Shown: positions 30,401 to 42,203, numbered from the stretch's first letter. The stretch is 64,000 nt of DNA from Sepioteuthis lessoniana (GCA_963585895.1 OY757917.1:102103617-102167616); one strand, 5' to 3'. Notes: a model not told the origin generated them from the sequence alone. A program made the numbers and translations.

Positions 30401-33170
30401 TAGAAGTGTTTGCAGTACTTGAAACCATTTAACAATGTGGAAATAGAACTAGAAGTGTTTGCAATACTTGAAACCATTTAACAATGTGGAAATAGAACTA
30501 GAAGTGTTTGCAGTACTTGAAACCATTTAACAATGTGGAAATAGAACTAGAAGTATTTGCAATACTTGAAACCATTTAACAATGTGGAAATAGAACTAGA
30601 AGTGTTTGCAATACTTGAAACCATTTAACAATGTGGAAATAGAACTAGAAGAGTTTGCAGTACTTGAAACCATTTAACAATGTGGAAATAGAACTAGAAG
30701 TGTTTGCAGTACTTGAAACCATTTAACAATGTGGAAATAGAACTAGAAGTGTTTGCAGTACTTGAAACCATTTAACAATGTGGAAATAGAACTAGAAGTA
30801 TTTGCAATACTTGAAACCATTTAACAATGTGGAAATAGAACTAGAAGTGTTTGCAATACTTGAAACCATTTAACAATGTGGAAATAGAACTAGAAGAGTT
30901 TGCAGTACTTGAAACCATTTAACAATGTGGAAATAGAACTAGAAGAGTTTGCAGTACTTGAAACCATTTAACAATGCGAAAATAGAACTAGAAGTGTTTG
31001 CAGTACTTGAAACCATTTAACAATGTGTAAATAGAACTAGAAGAGTTTGCAGTACTTGAAACCATTTAACAATGTGGAAATAGAACTAGAAGAGTTTGCA
31101 GTACTTGAAACCATTTAACAATGTGGAAATAGAACTAGAAGTGTTTGCAGTACTTGAAACCATTTAACAATGTGTAAATAGAACTAGAAGAGTTTGCAGT
31201 ACTTGAAACCATTTAACAATGTGGAAATAGAACTAGAAGAGTTTGCAGTACTTGAAACCATTTAACAATGTGTAAATAGAACTAGAAGTGTTTGCAGTAC
31301 TTGAAACCATTTAACAATGTGGAAATAGAACTAGAAGAGTTTGCAGTACTTGAAACCATTTAACAATGTGGAAATAGAACTAGAAGTGTTTGCAGTACTT
31401 GAAACCATTTAACAATGTGGAAATAGAACTAGAAGTGTTTGCAGTACTTGAAACCATTTAACAATGTGGAAATAGAACTAGAAGAGTTTGCAGTACTTGA
31501 AACCATTTAACAATGTGGAAATAGAACTAGAAGTGTTTGCAGTACTTGAAACCATTTAACAATGTGTAAATAGAACTAGAAGTGTTTGCAGTACTTGAAA
31601 CCATTTAACAATGTGGAAATAGAACTAGAAGTGTTTGCAGTACTTGAAACCATTTAACAATGTGGAAATAGAACTAGAAGAGTTTGCAGTACTTGAAACC
31701 ATTTAACAATGCGAAAATAGAACTAGAAGTGTTTGCAGTACTTGAAACCATTTAACAATGTGGAAATAGAACTAGAAGTGTTTGCAGTACTTGAAACCAT
31801 TTAACAATGTGGAAATAGAACTAGAAGTGTTTGCAGTACTTGAAACCATTTAACAATGTGGAAATAGAACTAGAAGAGTTTGCAGTACTTGAAACCATTT
31901 AACAATGTGGAAATAGAACTAGAAGTGTTTGCAGTACTTGAAACCATTTAACAATGTGGAAATAGAACTAGAAGTGTTTGCAATACTTGAAACCATTTAA
32001 CAATGTGGAAATAGAACTAGAAGTGTTTGCAATACTTGAAACCATTTAACAATGTGGAAATAGAACTAGAAGTATTTGCAGTACTTGAAACCATTTAACA
32101 ATGTGGAAATAGAACTAGAAGTGTTTGCAATACTTGAAACCATTTAACAATGTGGAAATAGAACTAGAAGAGTTTGCAGTACTTGAAACCATTTAACAAT
32201 GTGTAAATAGAACTAGAAGTGTTTGCAGTACTTGAAACCATTTAACAATGTGGAAATAGAACTAGAAGTGTTTGCAGTACTTGAAACCATTTAACAATGT
32301 GTAAATAGAACTAGAAGTGTTTGCAGTACTTGAAACCATTTAACAATGTGGAAATAGAACTAGAAGAGTTTGCAGTACTTGAAACCATTTAACAATGTGT
32401 AAATAGAACTAGAAGTGTTTGCAGTACTTGAAACCATTTAACAATGTGTAAATAGAACTAGAAGTGTTTGCAGTACTTGAAACCATTTAACAATGTGGAA
32501 ATAGAACTAGAAGTGTTTGCAGTACTTGAAACCATTTAACAATGTGGAAATAGAACTAGAAGTGTTTGCAGTACTTGAAACCATTTAACAATGTGTAAAT
32601 AGAACTAGAAGAGTTTGCAGTACTTGAAACCATTTAACAATGTGGAAATAGAACTAGAAGTGTTTGCAGTACTTGAAACCATTTAACAATGTGGAAATAG
32701 AACTAGAAGTGTTTGCAGTACTTGAAACCATTTAACAATGTGGAAATAGAACTAGAAGTGTTTGCAGTACTTGAAACCATTTAACAATGTGGAAATAGAA
32801 CTAGAAGTGTTTGCAGTACTTGAAACCATTTAATAATGTGGAAATAGAACTAGAAGTGTTTGCAGTACTTGAAACCATTTAACAATGTGGAAATAGAACT
32901 AGAAGAGTTTGCAGTACTTGAAACCATTTAACAATGTGTAAATAGAACTAGAAGTGTTTGCAGTACTTGAAACCATTTAACAATGTGTAAATAGAACTAG
33001 AAGTGTTTGCAGCACTTAAAAACATTAAACAGTGTGGCCCATTTTAAAATGTTACCTACAAACTGTTCATTTACAAATCATATATATATTTTATATATAT
33101 AAACATTATTTAACATTAAATCACATGTAATGGTTGATATGCCATAAAATACAACCAACCAAATAATTTT
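27456..33170 (+). mobile_element. Family C copy expanded to about 5.7 kb by its internal array
   Basis: The 5' body at 27,458-27,700 (ttggatggggctgtag, ctctgcagaggg, gtgtcctggat) and the 3' end at 33,014-33,170 (gttacctacaaactgttc, gttgatatgccataaa) are those of an ordinary family C copy of about 550 bp. Everything between is the internal unit, amplified. Confidence 0.9.
27869..33013. repeat. 49-bp minisatellite, 105 units, in register
   Basis: Each unit begins acttgaaaccatttaac and ends gtttgcagt. Unit starts at 27,869 and 33,014 are exactly 105 x 49 bp apart, and intermediate starts checked (27,918; 28,800; 28,996) fit the same register, so there is no net indel. Variants are confined to a few sites: gtggaaa / gtgtaaa / gtgaaaa, agtgttt / agagttt / agtattt, gcagt / gcaat. 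The unit length is not divisible by three and there is no reading frame, so it is non-coding. Confidence 0.97.
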
Positions 33171-33600
33171 CAAATATGGTTTCAAGTATTGCTATCAAAT
33201 ACCAATAATTTGCTCTGAGATGTATTTGACTTATAGATGAGTCATGTTCTACTACAAAAATATTAGGTTAAGTCTCTTTGTTTAATGGTATATCAACCTT
33301 TGTGGTTTATTTAATGCCAAAGCCATCTTTTTAGAAGAACAGCAGTGTTGCCATTTTACTCATATCTGGGATGATAAGGGGGTTTATGCCCATCCCAGGG
33401 GTATTAGTCCGAAAGAGAACATAATAGCTCGACTGGAGTTCGAACTCGCTTACTATGATTTCGCAGTCAATTGCTTTAACCATTACACCACAAGGACACC
33501 TGACAAAATCGAAGTAGACCCCACACTCTCTAGTGCTGGAGCCTCACAATCAGATACAGTTTAGTACTATTTACAGGACATCTAAGAAATATATTTGGCT
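33171..33600 (-). mobile_element. Family C fragments, minus, split by SINE D
   Basis: Internal unit and 5' body in reverse at 33,171-33,262 and 33,512-33,592 (ctggagcctcacaatcag), with SINE D between. Confidence 0.65.
33268..33508 (-). mobile_element. SINE family D, full length, minus
   Basis: On the minus strand: head gtccttgtggtgtaatgg (A box), gagttcgaactccag (B box), shared core (aatacccctgggatggg), then the D tail (agaagatggctttggc, ggttgatatacc). This is the clearest D copy. Confidence 0.88.
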
Positions 33601-33685
33601 TTGTTGGCACATCAACTTATTAATCTCTTGAATTATGATAAATATGAGGTGTGCTCTCAAAGTAATGCTTCTTCTTCCTGCTCTG

Positions 33686-34565
33686 TCGACTGGGGTGGGC
33701 GGTAGAATACACCGACTGCTGAGGAGTAAGACCCCCCTCAACCCAAGGAGTGTCCTGGATATGACACTAAATTGCATTTGATGGTGAAGCTTCAGCCTTG
33801 GAGCTTTGAGTAATATGGAGTACCCCTTCATTACCATTACTCCTAGGTCTACTCTGATCCAGATTAGTGGTACCTGGGAGGGTCCCATTTATTGGTCAAA
33901 TTGAACTGTTCAATCATTTACTAAAAATTATTGTTATTAGTCATTTGAAACCATGCAGTCAATGTACAAATTATTTATATTACGTGAGAACGTATAATAG
34001 ATAGAATTTACTAATGTTGAATAGTAAACCTTAAAACTATTAAATGTGTGAAAAAAATGATTATTAGTGTCAGATAAGAATCATCATCATCATCATCATC
34101 GCGCTGGTAGCACGGATATCCCTGACCCTCTCTCGCCACTCCTCCCTATCGTTCATCGCCCCAGGTAGGTCTTCAGGACAACAGCCCGTATCCCCACATA
34201 GCTGCTGAATGTACGTTCGTGCTGGTCGTCCTGCTTTTGCGCGGCCATGTGTGGGGGTCCATAAGAGTACATCTCTTATGAGTTCGTCTCTGCTTCTCCA
34301 GCAGTGTCCTGCATGTCTGGTTCATCTAACTTGAATAGTTTTCGTGATAGGGGGCAGGTGGCCGTACAGTTGGTGTCTTGTGGGGTGCTGCTGCCAGGAC
34401 TTGTTCAGGATTGCAATGAAACTAACTGTGTGAAACCAAATTGAAGTTAACTGTGAGCAAAAAAAGATGAGCCAAACCAAATTATACATATTTAATATAT
34501 ATGTATAAAGAGAATTTGACATTTAATCACCTACTGTGGTTGATATTCCAAAAAACCCAACCAAA
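33686..34565 (+). mobile_element. Family C copy interrupted by a LINE tail
   Basis: The start gtcgactggggtgggcgg resembles the 7.8 kb copy. Full body to about 34,080, then the LINE, then internal unit and tail (gacatttaatcacctac, gttgatattcc) to about 34,565. Confidence 0.85.
34081..34412 (-). mobile_element. LINE 3' tail, young subfamily, nested in family C
   Basis: (ATC)n then gctggtagcacggatatc and so on, up to aggacttgttcaggattgc. It shares diagnostic bases with the copies at 18.35 kb and 63.2 kb. Confidence 0.9.
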
Positions 34566-34596
34566 CGAAACCAATCAACCTAACAGGAGCCAATTA

Positions 34597-34598
34597 GA

Positions 34599-34650
<52 letters not shown>
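34597..34650. repeat. (TA)n microsatellite
   Basis: About 26 TA dinucleotides. Confidence 0.95.
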
Positions 34651-34653
<3 letters not shown>

Positions 34654-35239
34654 TAGCAGAGGTACCCTGTCCATGACCAGATTTTAGGAAAATCAATTCG
34701 TGAGACAGAAAAGAAGAGAGGAGTAAGCTAAGAATTAAAAAAGTGTCCTTATTTTTGGTTGAAAGACTTTGCCAATTAATTTGAATGAAAAGAATTCTTT
34801 TATTTTATGAATTTTTTAAAAATTCTTTCTCAGGTTACATTTAAAATAATTTAGAAAAATTTGTAACCTTGTACTGTTGAAATGTTTAATACATTTTCAT
34901 GGGGGCTTTTTTGGGGGGGATCTCACACTTAGTGTTACGTACAGAATAATTTCACATCTAGAACAGTATTTTACAAAATCACAAAACAGTGATTTTTCAA
35001 ATAGCATTAAATTCAAATTTTGCTGATGGAATCTGAGTGATATTTAAACATGGCAGGATTTAAGAAGAACTGAAGAGTTGCACATTGTGAAGAGTTTTAT
35101 TGATAGATTGTTTTTTAATTATTGAATTAGATAATTTAATCAGTAAAAATCAAAAACTAAATTTTGTACTCTTCCCTATAATCAACTTGAAATTTGAAAT
35201 ATCATATATATATATAGATACACACAATATTTGAAAAAG
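34651..35239. other. AT-rich stretch with no recognised feature
   Basis: I see nothing in it beyond T- and A-runs and a short TATA tract near 35,203. Confidence 0.4.
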
Positions 35240-35399
35240 AAGCAAAAAGTTTAGGGTCACCCTGAATTTCTTTAAAACTACCTTGAAATGAGATATTTTT
35301 GTATTTTTTAAAGTAAAATTTAATCTGCGGTATCATATTTTATTTTCATCAATAAAACCTCTACCTTAGTATTCTTTCCAACAGTTTTTGAAAAAAAAA

Positions 35400-36250
35400 G
35401 TTGATGGTAGACTTTCTCAAGCATTCTTCAAATGCTGAAAAAGCTCACTCTCACTCTTTGGGTATTCTCTTTGAATTCTCCAATGCAATTTCTCTCACTA
35501 TTTCAATGGGGGAGAGAGGTCAGGAGACTGAGGTGGTCAAGTCATAATTTCTGAAATTTTGTTCTTTTTTTTGACTAAAGGTAATTTTGACATAATTTAG
35601 AGAAGTGTTTTGTTTTATTGAAAGGTGAATTTTTTTTTCCAATTACGTGTATAGTATCATTCAGTATGCCTTTGCAAAATCAAATGATTTTATTCTTTTT
35701 TCATGGTTCCCTTGGCTGAATCAAATCTTCAGCCTTTTCTTCTCCAGAACACTTCCATATAACAGACACACCACTATACTTAACTGTTGAAAGCATACAT
35801 TCATCATTCAGTATTTCTCTAGGCTTTCTTCTCACATACACTCTCTTTTTATTTTCAACTCATCTGTCCACAATACATCTTGCTACTCTTTCTATGTCCA
35901 ATTCTTATGCTTCCTTGCCCATAAAAGTCTTTTTTTGTTTATTCCCCTTCTATAACAGAGATTTCTTGATGGCTATGAACCCCATGATATAAGTTGATTT
36001 CTTGCAGTTAAGACTGATGCTGGGTGCTGACAAAAGGAATTAAGTTCAGCTGTCATCTTTTGGGCAATTTTTCTTCTGTCTGTTGCTCTCAATAATTAAG
36101 TGTTTATCTTCAGCAGCAGTTGTCAATTTTGGTGCTTCAGATCTTTTTCTCTCAATTTTGGTGCCTGTTCTTGACTTTCTAATGAATACTGCACCCCATG
36201 TCTAGAAAACTTTAACCTCTTGTAAATTTATCTTTGAGAGTTATCTTCTT
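35400..36250 (-). pseudogene. Tc1-like transposase relic, minus
   Basis: Minus-strand pieces in order: KNW then QDVLWTDELK (first Asp), VSVIWKCSGEEKAEDLIQPR, FSKLCQNYL (after the second Asp) and a degenerate catalytic-Glu block. There are many stops and frameshifts. It is a different, older lineage from the Tc1 element at 10.4-12.2 kb. Confidence 0.75.
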
Positions 36251-36399
36251 TGAAAAAAAATTTCAATTTGTGCTCTCACCGCAGCTTTGATTTTGCTATT
36301 TGGTGTAAATTACTTCAAAATCTTTTTTTTTTTTAAACAGAGTTTTGATTTGGCCTTGTGTTACATCCAGCTCTAGCAGATGACTTGATTTAAAAACGG

Positions 36400-36595
36400 A
36401 TTGTTCATGATGTAATGGTTAGCATCATAGCCAATTCAAATCATGTACAAGACTATTTACATTTCACATAGCGCTTATACCATTGGGAAAAGGACTAATC
36501 CAATTATTATTCCTCCAGATATGGGTAAATAGTAGAGCAGACTAGGTACATTAATTTTGGTATGACAACCAGTCTAGAAGAACCTGTATTAACAT
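36400..36595 (+). mobile_element. SINE family A, plus, 3'-shortened
   Basis: Head atgatgtaatggttagc, degenerate B box, core (tatgggtaaatagtagagc), ending near cagtctagaagaa. Confidence 0.75.
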
Positions 36596-36701
36596 CTAAC
36601 ATTGTTGAAAATTTTAATAATCTTAAAGACATCAAATGAGGGGTTATTGATGAAAAAAAAATTATGTTTTTCATTCATAATATTCATAATTTAGCAAAAT
36701 G

Positions 36702-36996
36702 TCATCATCATCATGACATGCCACTAGTACAGATTTCCCTGACCCTCTCTCACCATTTGTCTCTATTGTCCATTACTCCCAGCAGGTCTTCCTGTTTCAC
36801 TACAGAGCTGTTGTAGATAGGTTCTAGCTAGCAACAAAACACTTGCTCATCTCTGTGAAGGGGTCCACACAAATACATTGTTTATGAGTTTGTTCTTTCT
36901 TCTCCAGCAGTCTTCCACATGTCTTGTTTGTCTAACTTGGATGCTTTTCAAGATGGGTGATAGGTGGCTGTACAGCTGCTGCTTTGAGGGATTATG
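36702..36996 (-). mobile_element. LINE 3' tail, old subfamily
   Basis: tcatcatcatgacatgcc, then ctctctcaccatttgtc and gctgtacagctgctgc. 5'-truncated. Confidence 0.82.
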
Positions 36997-37167
36997 GACA
37001 AACAAGTCCAAATTTGAGTGTATGTGAGAAGCCTGTCAAAAGACTGAAAAATAAAAACAAATATACTGTAGTCATGGAAATTTTATTTTTTACTTAATAG
37101 AAAAATACAAAATATCTCATTTGTAGGTGTTTTTTTGTAAGAAATGCCAGGTGGCATTAAAACCTGA

Positions 37168-37295
37168 AGTATATATATATATATATATATATATATTGGC
37201 AGGACCCATTAAGATGAATATATATATATGCACACACATTTTCCTGATATCTTGTATACACACACACACACACACACACACAAGATATCAGAAAA

Positions 37296-37341
<46 letters not shown>

Positions 37342-37420
37342 GTATTTATTCATCTTATTAGTTTTTGTCAAGGTTGTAGATATATATATATGTATGAACA
37401 CACATCTCTCTCTCTCTCCC

Positions 37421-37452
<32 letters not shown>

Positions 37453-37484
37453 TGTGTTCATAGATATGCACACAAACATTTATC

Positions 37485-37535
<51 letters not shown>
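37168..37535. repeat. Cluster of (TA)n, (CA)n and (TC)n microsatellites
   Basis: At least six dinucleotide runs in about 370 bp, including a (CA)n at 37,258-37,283 bracketed by gatatctt/aagatatc. All open frames through it (IYIYIY, HTHTHT) are artefacts. Confidence 0.95.
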
Positions 37536-37539
<4 letters not shown>

Positions 37540-37611
37540 TCCACCCACATGGATATCTCTATTAAAATACATGTGCACACATTTATGTACACTAATAAGT
37601 CAGTTACCTAA

Positions 37612-37690
37612 GTATAAAAAGCATGAATATTACTTAACAAATATTTATTTTTCAACATAATCTTTTTCCTTATCTATGCACTCAATCCAT
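37612..37690 (-). pseudogene. Possible mariner-type transposase C-terminus
   Basis: The minus strand reads WIECIDKEKDYVEK then stop, resembling the W-x-K-C-I/V-x-x-x-G-D-Y-V-E-K end of a mariner lineage. It abuts the 67-bp array. Confidence 0.45.
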
Positions 37691-38203
37691 CAATCCCACA
37701 GATCAAATATTGAATAATGACAATTTAATATCCACAGATCAAATGCACTCAATCCATTAATCCCACAGATAAAATATTGAATAATGACAATTTAATGTCC
37801 ACAGATCAAATGCACTCAATCCATTAATCCCACAGATCAAATATTGAATAATGACAATTTAATATCGATAGATCAAATGCACTCAATCCATTAATCCCAC
37901 AGATCAAATATTGAATAATGACAATTTAATATCCACAGATCAAATGCACTCAATCCATTAATCCCACAGATCAAATATTGAATAATGACAATTTAATATC
38001 CACAGATCAAATGCACTCAATCCATTAATCCCTCAGATCAAATATTGAATAATGACAATTTAATATCCACAGATCAAATGCACTCAATCCATTAATCCCA
38101 CAGATTAAATATTGAATAATGACAATTTAATGTCCACAGATCAAATGCACTCAATCCATTAATCGCACAGATCAAATATTGAATAATGACAATTTAATAT
38201 TCA
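37678..38203. repeat. 67-bp tandem array, 7 full units plus a partial
   Basis: The unit start gcactcaatccatta recurs at 37,678, 37,745, 37,812, 37,879, 37,946, 38,013, 38,080 and 38,147, always 67 bp apart. Units differ at single bases. Each unit holds cacagatcaaat twice in diverged form, so the 67-mer may itself be a dimer-like product. Confidence 0.96.
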
Positions 38204-38639
38204 AATTCACTTAATGACTACACTTTCGTCTACTGTTTTACTGATGCCCCAATTTGCATATATTTCATAGCTCACTGATATGCTATATTTATTGAGTATT
38301 CAACTCCATTCTTGCCAAAAACCAAAAAAGGTTTGAATTCGGTAAAATAATTCCTGGGGAAGTAACAGGATTTTTTTGTATGTGTGAGTGTGTGTGTGTA
38401 TTTGTGTGTGTTTAAATGTTTGCTTCTCATGTGTTTATGTTAGAATTGAATATATCTGTCTGTAGTTATTTGTTTACATATGTTTTCTTTTTGTGGTAAA
38501 GAAAAGAGATTTTGGAAAGTTGTCAGCATGAGTAAGGGGTTAGGCAGTCGTCAGATTTCAGTTTGGTTTGGGTCGGGGACAAAAGTAGTTTCATAAATTC
38601 CGTTAGGAATTTCAAAATGGATGTTGAATAAAATATAAA

Positions 38640-38920
38640 TTTTTTTAAGGAGGAAATGGAACCAGTCATGAAGGGCAAATAAAGATCAGAGAGAAAGATA
38701 AGAAGAAGTAGAAGAAAAGTAAAGAGGTGAAAATGAGCGAAGGAATCAAAAGAGGAAAGAAAAAAATAGTAAAGAAATTAAAAGAAGAAAAAAAGAAGGG
38801 AAGAAGAGGGAGTAAAATGAACAAAGAAAAAAAAAAGAGAGAAAATAAAAATGAATTGTGAGGAGTGTAAATAATGAAAAAGGAAAGGTTTTAAAGAAGA
38901 AAAAAAAGTTATGATTAGTT
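38640..38920 (+). repeat. Purine-rich (GA/AAG) tract
   Basis: About 280 bp in which the plus strand is overwhelmingly A and G (gaagaagtagaagaaaag and similar). It is not a simple microsatellite. Confidence 0.85.
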
Positions 38921-38924
38921 TAGT

Positions 38925-39312
38925 TGATTGTGTTTTATGGCATGTCAACCATTGTGATTTATCTAATGCCATATCCTGTTTATACAAATATATTTCATAG
39001 ATATAATTTATAAGCAAATAGTTTGTTAGTAACATTATTTTTAAATGAACCCGAGTTCATTTTTTTAAACACAGTTAAATGGTTTCAAGTATTACAATTT
39101 AATATTTCCAGTTCTATTTAATATTAATAATAATAATCCTTTGTAAAAGACTGAACAGTTCTATTTGACCCCTAGATGGGACCCTAACAGGCACTACCAC
39201 TCTGAGTCAGAGTGGACCTGAGAGTAATGGTAATGAAGGCATAACTACACATTCCTCAAACTCCAAAGCTGGAGCCTTACCATCAGATGCAGTTTAATGC
39301 AATACACAAGAC
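38925..39312 (-). mobile_element. Family C copy, minus
   Basis: Shared tail (gtgttttatggcatgtc), the inner 3' region (gtaacattatttttaaatg), the 5' body in reverse. It stops abruptly at a SINE A fragment. Confidence 0.82.
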
Positions 39313-39460
39313 ACCCCCAACTATGAGTAAATAGTAGGGTAGACTGAGTTCTTTAGCCTTGGTTAGACAACCAGTCTTAGAGAAGAGAAACTGAATTTAA
39401 ATCTACTTTACTCTGCTTGAAACATGACTTTGTGTTACGCTCTCGAAATTAGTACCATTT
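39313..39460 (+). mobile_element. SINE family A 3' half, plus
   Basis: From aactatgagtaaatagtag to the diverged end tgttacgctctcg. Confidence 0.75.
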
Positions 39461-39471
39461 CTATCAAGAGC

Positions 39472-40188
39472 AGTCCATTCAGCTGGAGTTGCAGAATGCA
39501 CGAACTGCATCTCTGCAACAGGGTAAGACTTTCCCAACAAGTGTCTTGGATAGGACACTAAACAATCTGACGGTGAGTTTCTAGTCCTGGAGCTTTAAGG
39601 AATGTGGAGTACCACTTCATTGCCATTGCTCCCAGGTCTCCTCTGACCTGGTTTGGTGGCACTTGATAGGGTCCTATCTATGTGTCAAATAGAATAGTTT
39701 GACATTCAAACTGTGTGCAAACAAATGACATGTTAAATTGAATTGTTTGACATAGATCTGTTTGATCATTTGACTGTGTGTAAACAAATGAGTGATGTTT
39801 AATTGAATTGTTAGTGATACATAGCAAAACTTGAAACATTTTTCTGTGTGCAAATGAATGAACAAGCTGTTTACTTTTTACATGGTGCTAATACCCTTGG
39901 GAAAAATTTGAATCTAAATATTCTCCCTCCAGCTTTGGGTAAATAGTAAAGCAAACTTGACTCTTTAACTTTGGTATGGCAATCAATCTAGGAGAAGGAA
40001 AACCTGTTAAATTCCACTTTAAAAAATTGATTTTGTGTTACATCCTGCTTGTGAAGAAGGATTGGATTAATAAATTTATTTACAAATTATTTGTTACTTA
40101 GATACCATATAATTGCCTGCAAATTGACTGACTTTGGTATTAAATAACCCAGCAAAGGATGACCTGCCATAAAACTAATCATTCTCAG
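39472..40188 (+). mobile_element. Family C copy interrupted by SINE A
   Basis: Body at 39,472-39,860, SINE A at 39,864-40,077, tail (ggtattaaataacccagc) to 40,188. Confidence 0.82.
39864..40077 (+). mobile_element. SINE family A, 5'-truncated
   Basis: Starts at the region just after the B box (ctgtttactttttacatgg) and runs through the core and tail to tggattaataaa. Confidence 0.78.
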
Positions 40189-40584
40189 ATAAAAGTTCAA
40201 TCTGCTACTTGAGCATGTGGGTTCAACCAACTGACCAATGAGCAGAAGGTTGAGTTCAACCAACTGACCAATGGGCAGAAAAATGAGGAGAAAACGTTTT
40301 AACAAATTGTAAGAGAAACAGATGAAGTAAAAGAGAAAAAAAACAATACATGAAAGAGAAAGAAAGGAAAAAAGAAAAAAAAAGGAAAAAGTATATTTAG
40401 AGAGAAGGGGTTTGCAGGAGGTTGCAAGAGGAGAGTTCTACTCTTTCTTCCTCTATTGTTAATAAAAAAATGGAGAAAAGATGAGAGAATTTGAAATAGA
40501 CAGAATGGAATTTGATCATTTAATGAATACGTCCACAAGGAGATCAATTACCAAATTTGCTCTTCCTGCTTAGCGTGCTGGGGA

Positions 40585-40795
40585 AGTACCTGGGGTGTAG
40601 TAGCTAACGTCCTGGAGTTAGACATCTTAGTAAGCGAGTTCAAACTACACTCATATTATCACATTCACTTTTGGACAAATACCCTTGGAAAAGGCATGAA
40701 CTCTCTTATTCTCCCATCTATGGGTTAAACAATACCGCTATTGTTCTTTCTAGAGGGATGGCATTAAATAACCCATGAATATTTATATACCTTTA
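40585..40795 (+). mobile_element. SINE family D, plus
   Basis: Head ggggtgtagtagctaacg, B-box region gagttcaaactac, core (aatacccttggaaaaggc), D tail (ggatggcattaaataaccc). Confidence 0.8.
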
Positions 40796-42003
40796 AACAA
40801 AGAAATTGAAACCAAACATAGTATGATATTGGCCGTTCATGGCTCATTGGCACTGCAGAAGCCAACAGTTGAAAATCGATAATGCTGATTGTATTAATGG
40901 AGATAAAGCTAAACCACTTTGAAAACACAGGACAAATTCCCAGGCATTTGAGAATTGTGTTCATCAATGAAGGGCTCCCAGGAATATTGAGTAAAGAACA
41001 GATTGCTCAGAAATAAATTTTTCAAACATTTAGTGATTGTCCCCAACAGGGCCAGCCTTACCAAATGCAGGGGACCCAATTAGGAACATACATGTAACGG
41101 AAAAATGCGTGAATGATTGAATAAAACACTGATCTACAAGTTTTTTAATTTGTATTTCTTTAAATTGAGTGAAAACTTTGCTGAAAAACAGAATTTATAA
41201 AATCTTTTCTTGTTAGAAAATATAATGGACATGTAAATTAGAGCATAAATATTACAAGAAAGAAAAGTTCATGTTACATTTTACATTGTCTAAATCTTTT
41301 TGATATATTTTGTGTGTGTAGATAGGTAGGTAGTTTTTTAACTGATTTTTCACCAAGTCAGACACAAGGTCATTTTATAGTGAGGAGCCAGGCACAAATC
41401 ATGGCTCATGTGTGGCTGATCCCCAAAATGTTTGGCCCTGTCAGCATTCTCTTTTTGGGGCACCTCAGACATTGATCAATATACTCAACCCTACAAAGTA
41501 GGTATAGCTGGAGGTGAGGATGGATGGCCCCCTGAGATCAAGCATTCAATTTTTTTACTCCCCTGACACAAACGCCAGGTAAGATCTTTGTGTGACTATG
41601 TCACTCTGTGAGAGAGAAAGTATATCTGTAACATAGCCATATATTAATACGTGAAATATACGGATATGTGAAATGTTCATAATGCATAAAATATTCATAT
41701 AGGAATCCCACAAAACACTGATGACTCTCTTTGTTCAGGTACGAAACTTACCTTCTTGACTTTTAGGTTTTTGACACGAGGAGAGAGAGACACAATTTTT
41801 ACAATGCTGACTGTTCATCCAGCGTCAGCTCTCAACTTACTGACCCAACAAACGCACACGCACCCCACAGCAAACAACTGGACTAGCCTCACCCAGATTC
41901 GAATCCCAACTCGCTTTGTCCTGTCTCAAATCTCAACAAACTGCTTTTTTTCAAAAATCACCCCAAATCCTCAGCCCATCGCTTCCGGGCATGACGTCAT
42001 TCA
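40796..42003. other. Unassigned stretch, no gene recognised
   Basis: Mixed composition. 41,340-41,620 is less AT-rich and may hold a further old repeat. At 41,760-42,000 a plus-strand frame and a B-box-like gattcgaatccc occur without other support. Confidence 0.35.
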
Positions 42004-42192
42004 CTTGTTTAATATTGCTCGCAGTATTCTTGTGTAATTGCCGTCAAGTTTTTTCTCCAGACATTTAGTTAGCGTCCATGTAGTGCATCTATTCAGCAGT
42101 ATTGATAAGACTACTGTTTGGAAAAAACTGCATTTTATTTTATCGGTCAGGTCTGACTTTCATATGACCGATAGCCTATCAATAGCTAGGTT
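42004..42192 (-). mobile_element. LINE internal fragment, minus
   Basis: Matches the RT-side part of the 63-64 kb copy (attgctcgcagtattcttg, tattttatcggtcagg, agcctatcaatagc). It has no 3' end, so it is an internal piece. Confidence 0.85.
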
Positions 42193-42203
42193 CCACTAAT
42201 GAA

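Larger units (their letters stand above)
35245..37165 (-). mobile_element. Tc1-like element relic split by SINE and LINE insertions
   Basis: Candidate inverted ends are 35,250-35,330 (gaaatgagatatttttg) and 37,082-37,165 (complement of aatatctcatttgtagg). The minus-strand transposase relic lies at 35,400-36,250. A SINE A (36,400-36,595) and a LINE tail (36,702-36,996) lie inside. The outer ends are less certain than the interior. Confidence 0.65.

Noticed and set aside
27869-33013. CRISPR-like look of regularly repeated units
   Set aside because: Units are contiguous with no unique spacers, there are no cas genes, and the DNA is animal. It is a minisatellite.
37127-37660. Several open frames rich in IYIYIY and HTHTHT
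   Set aside because: They read through TA and CA dinucleotide repeats.
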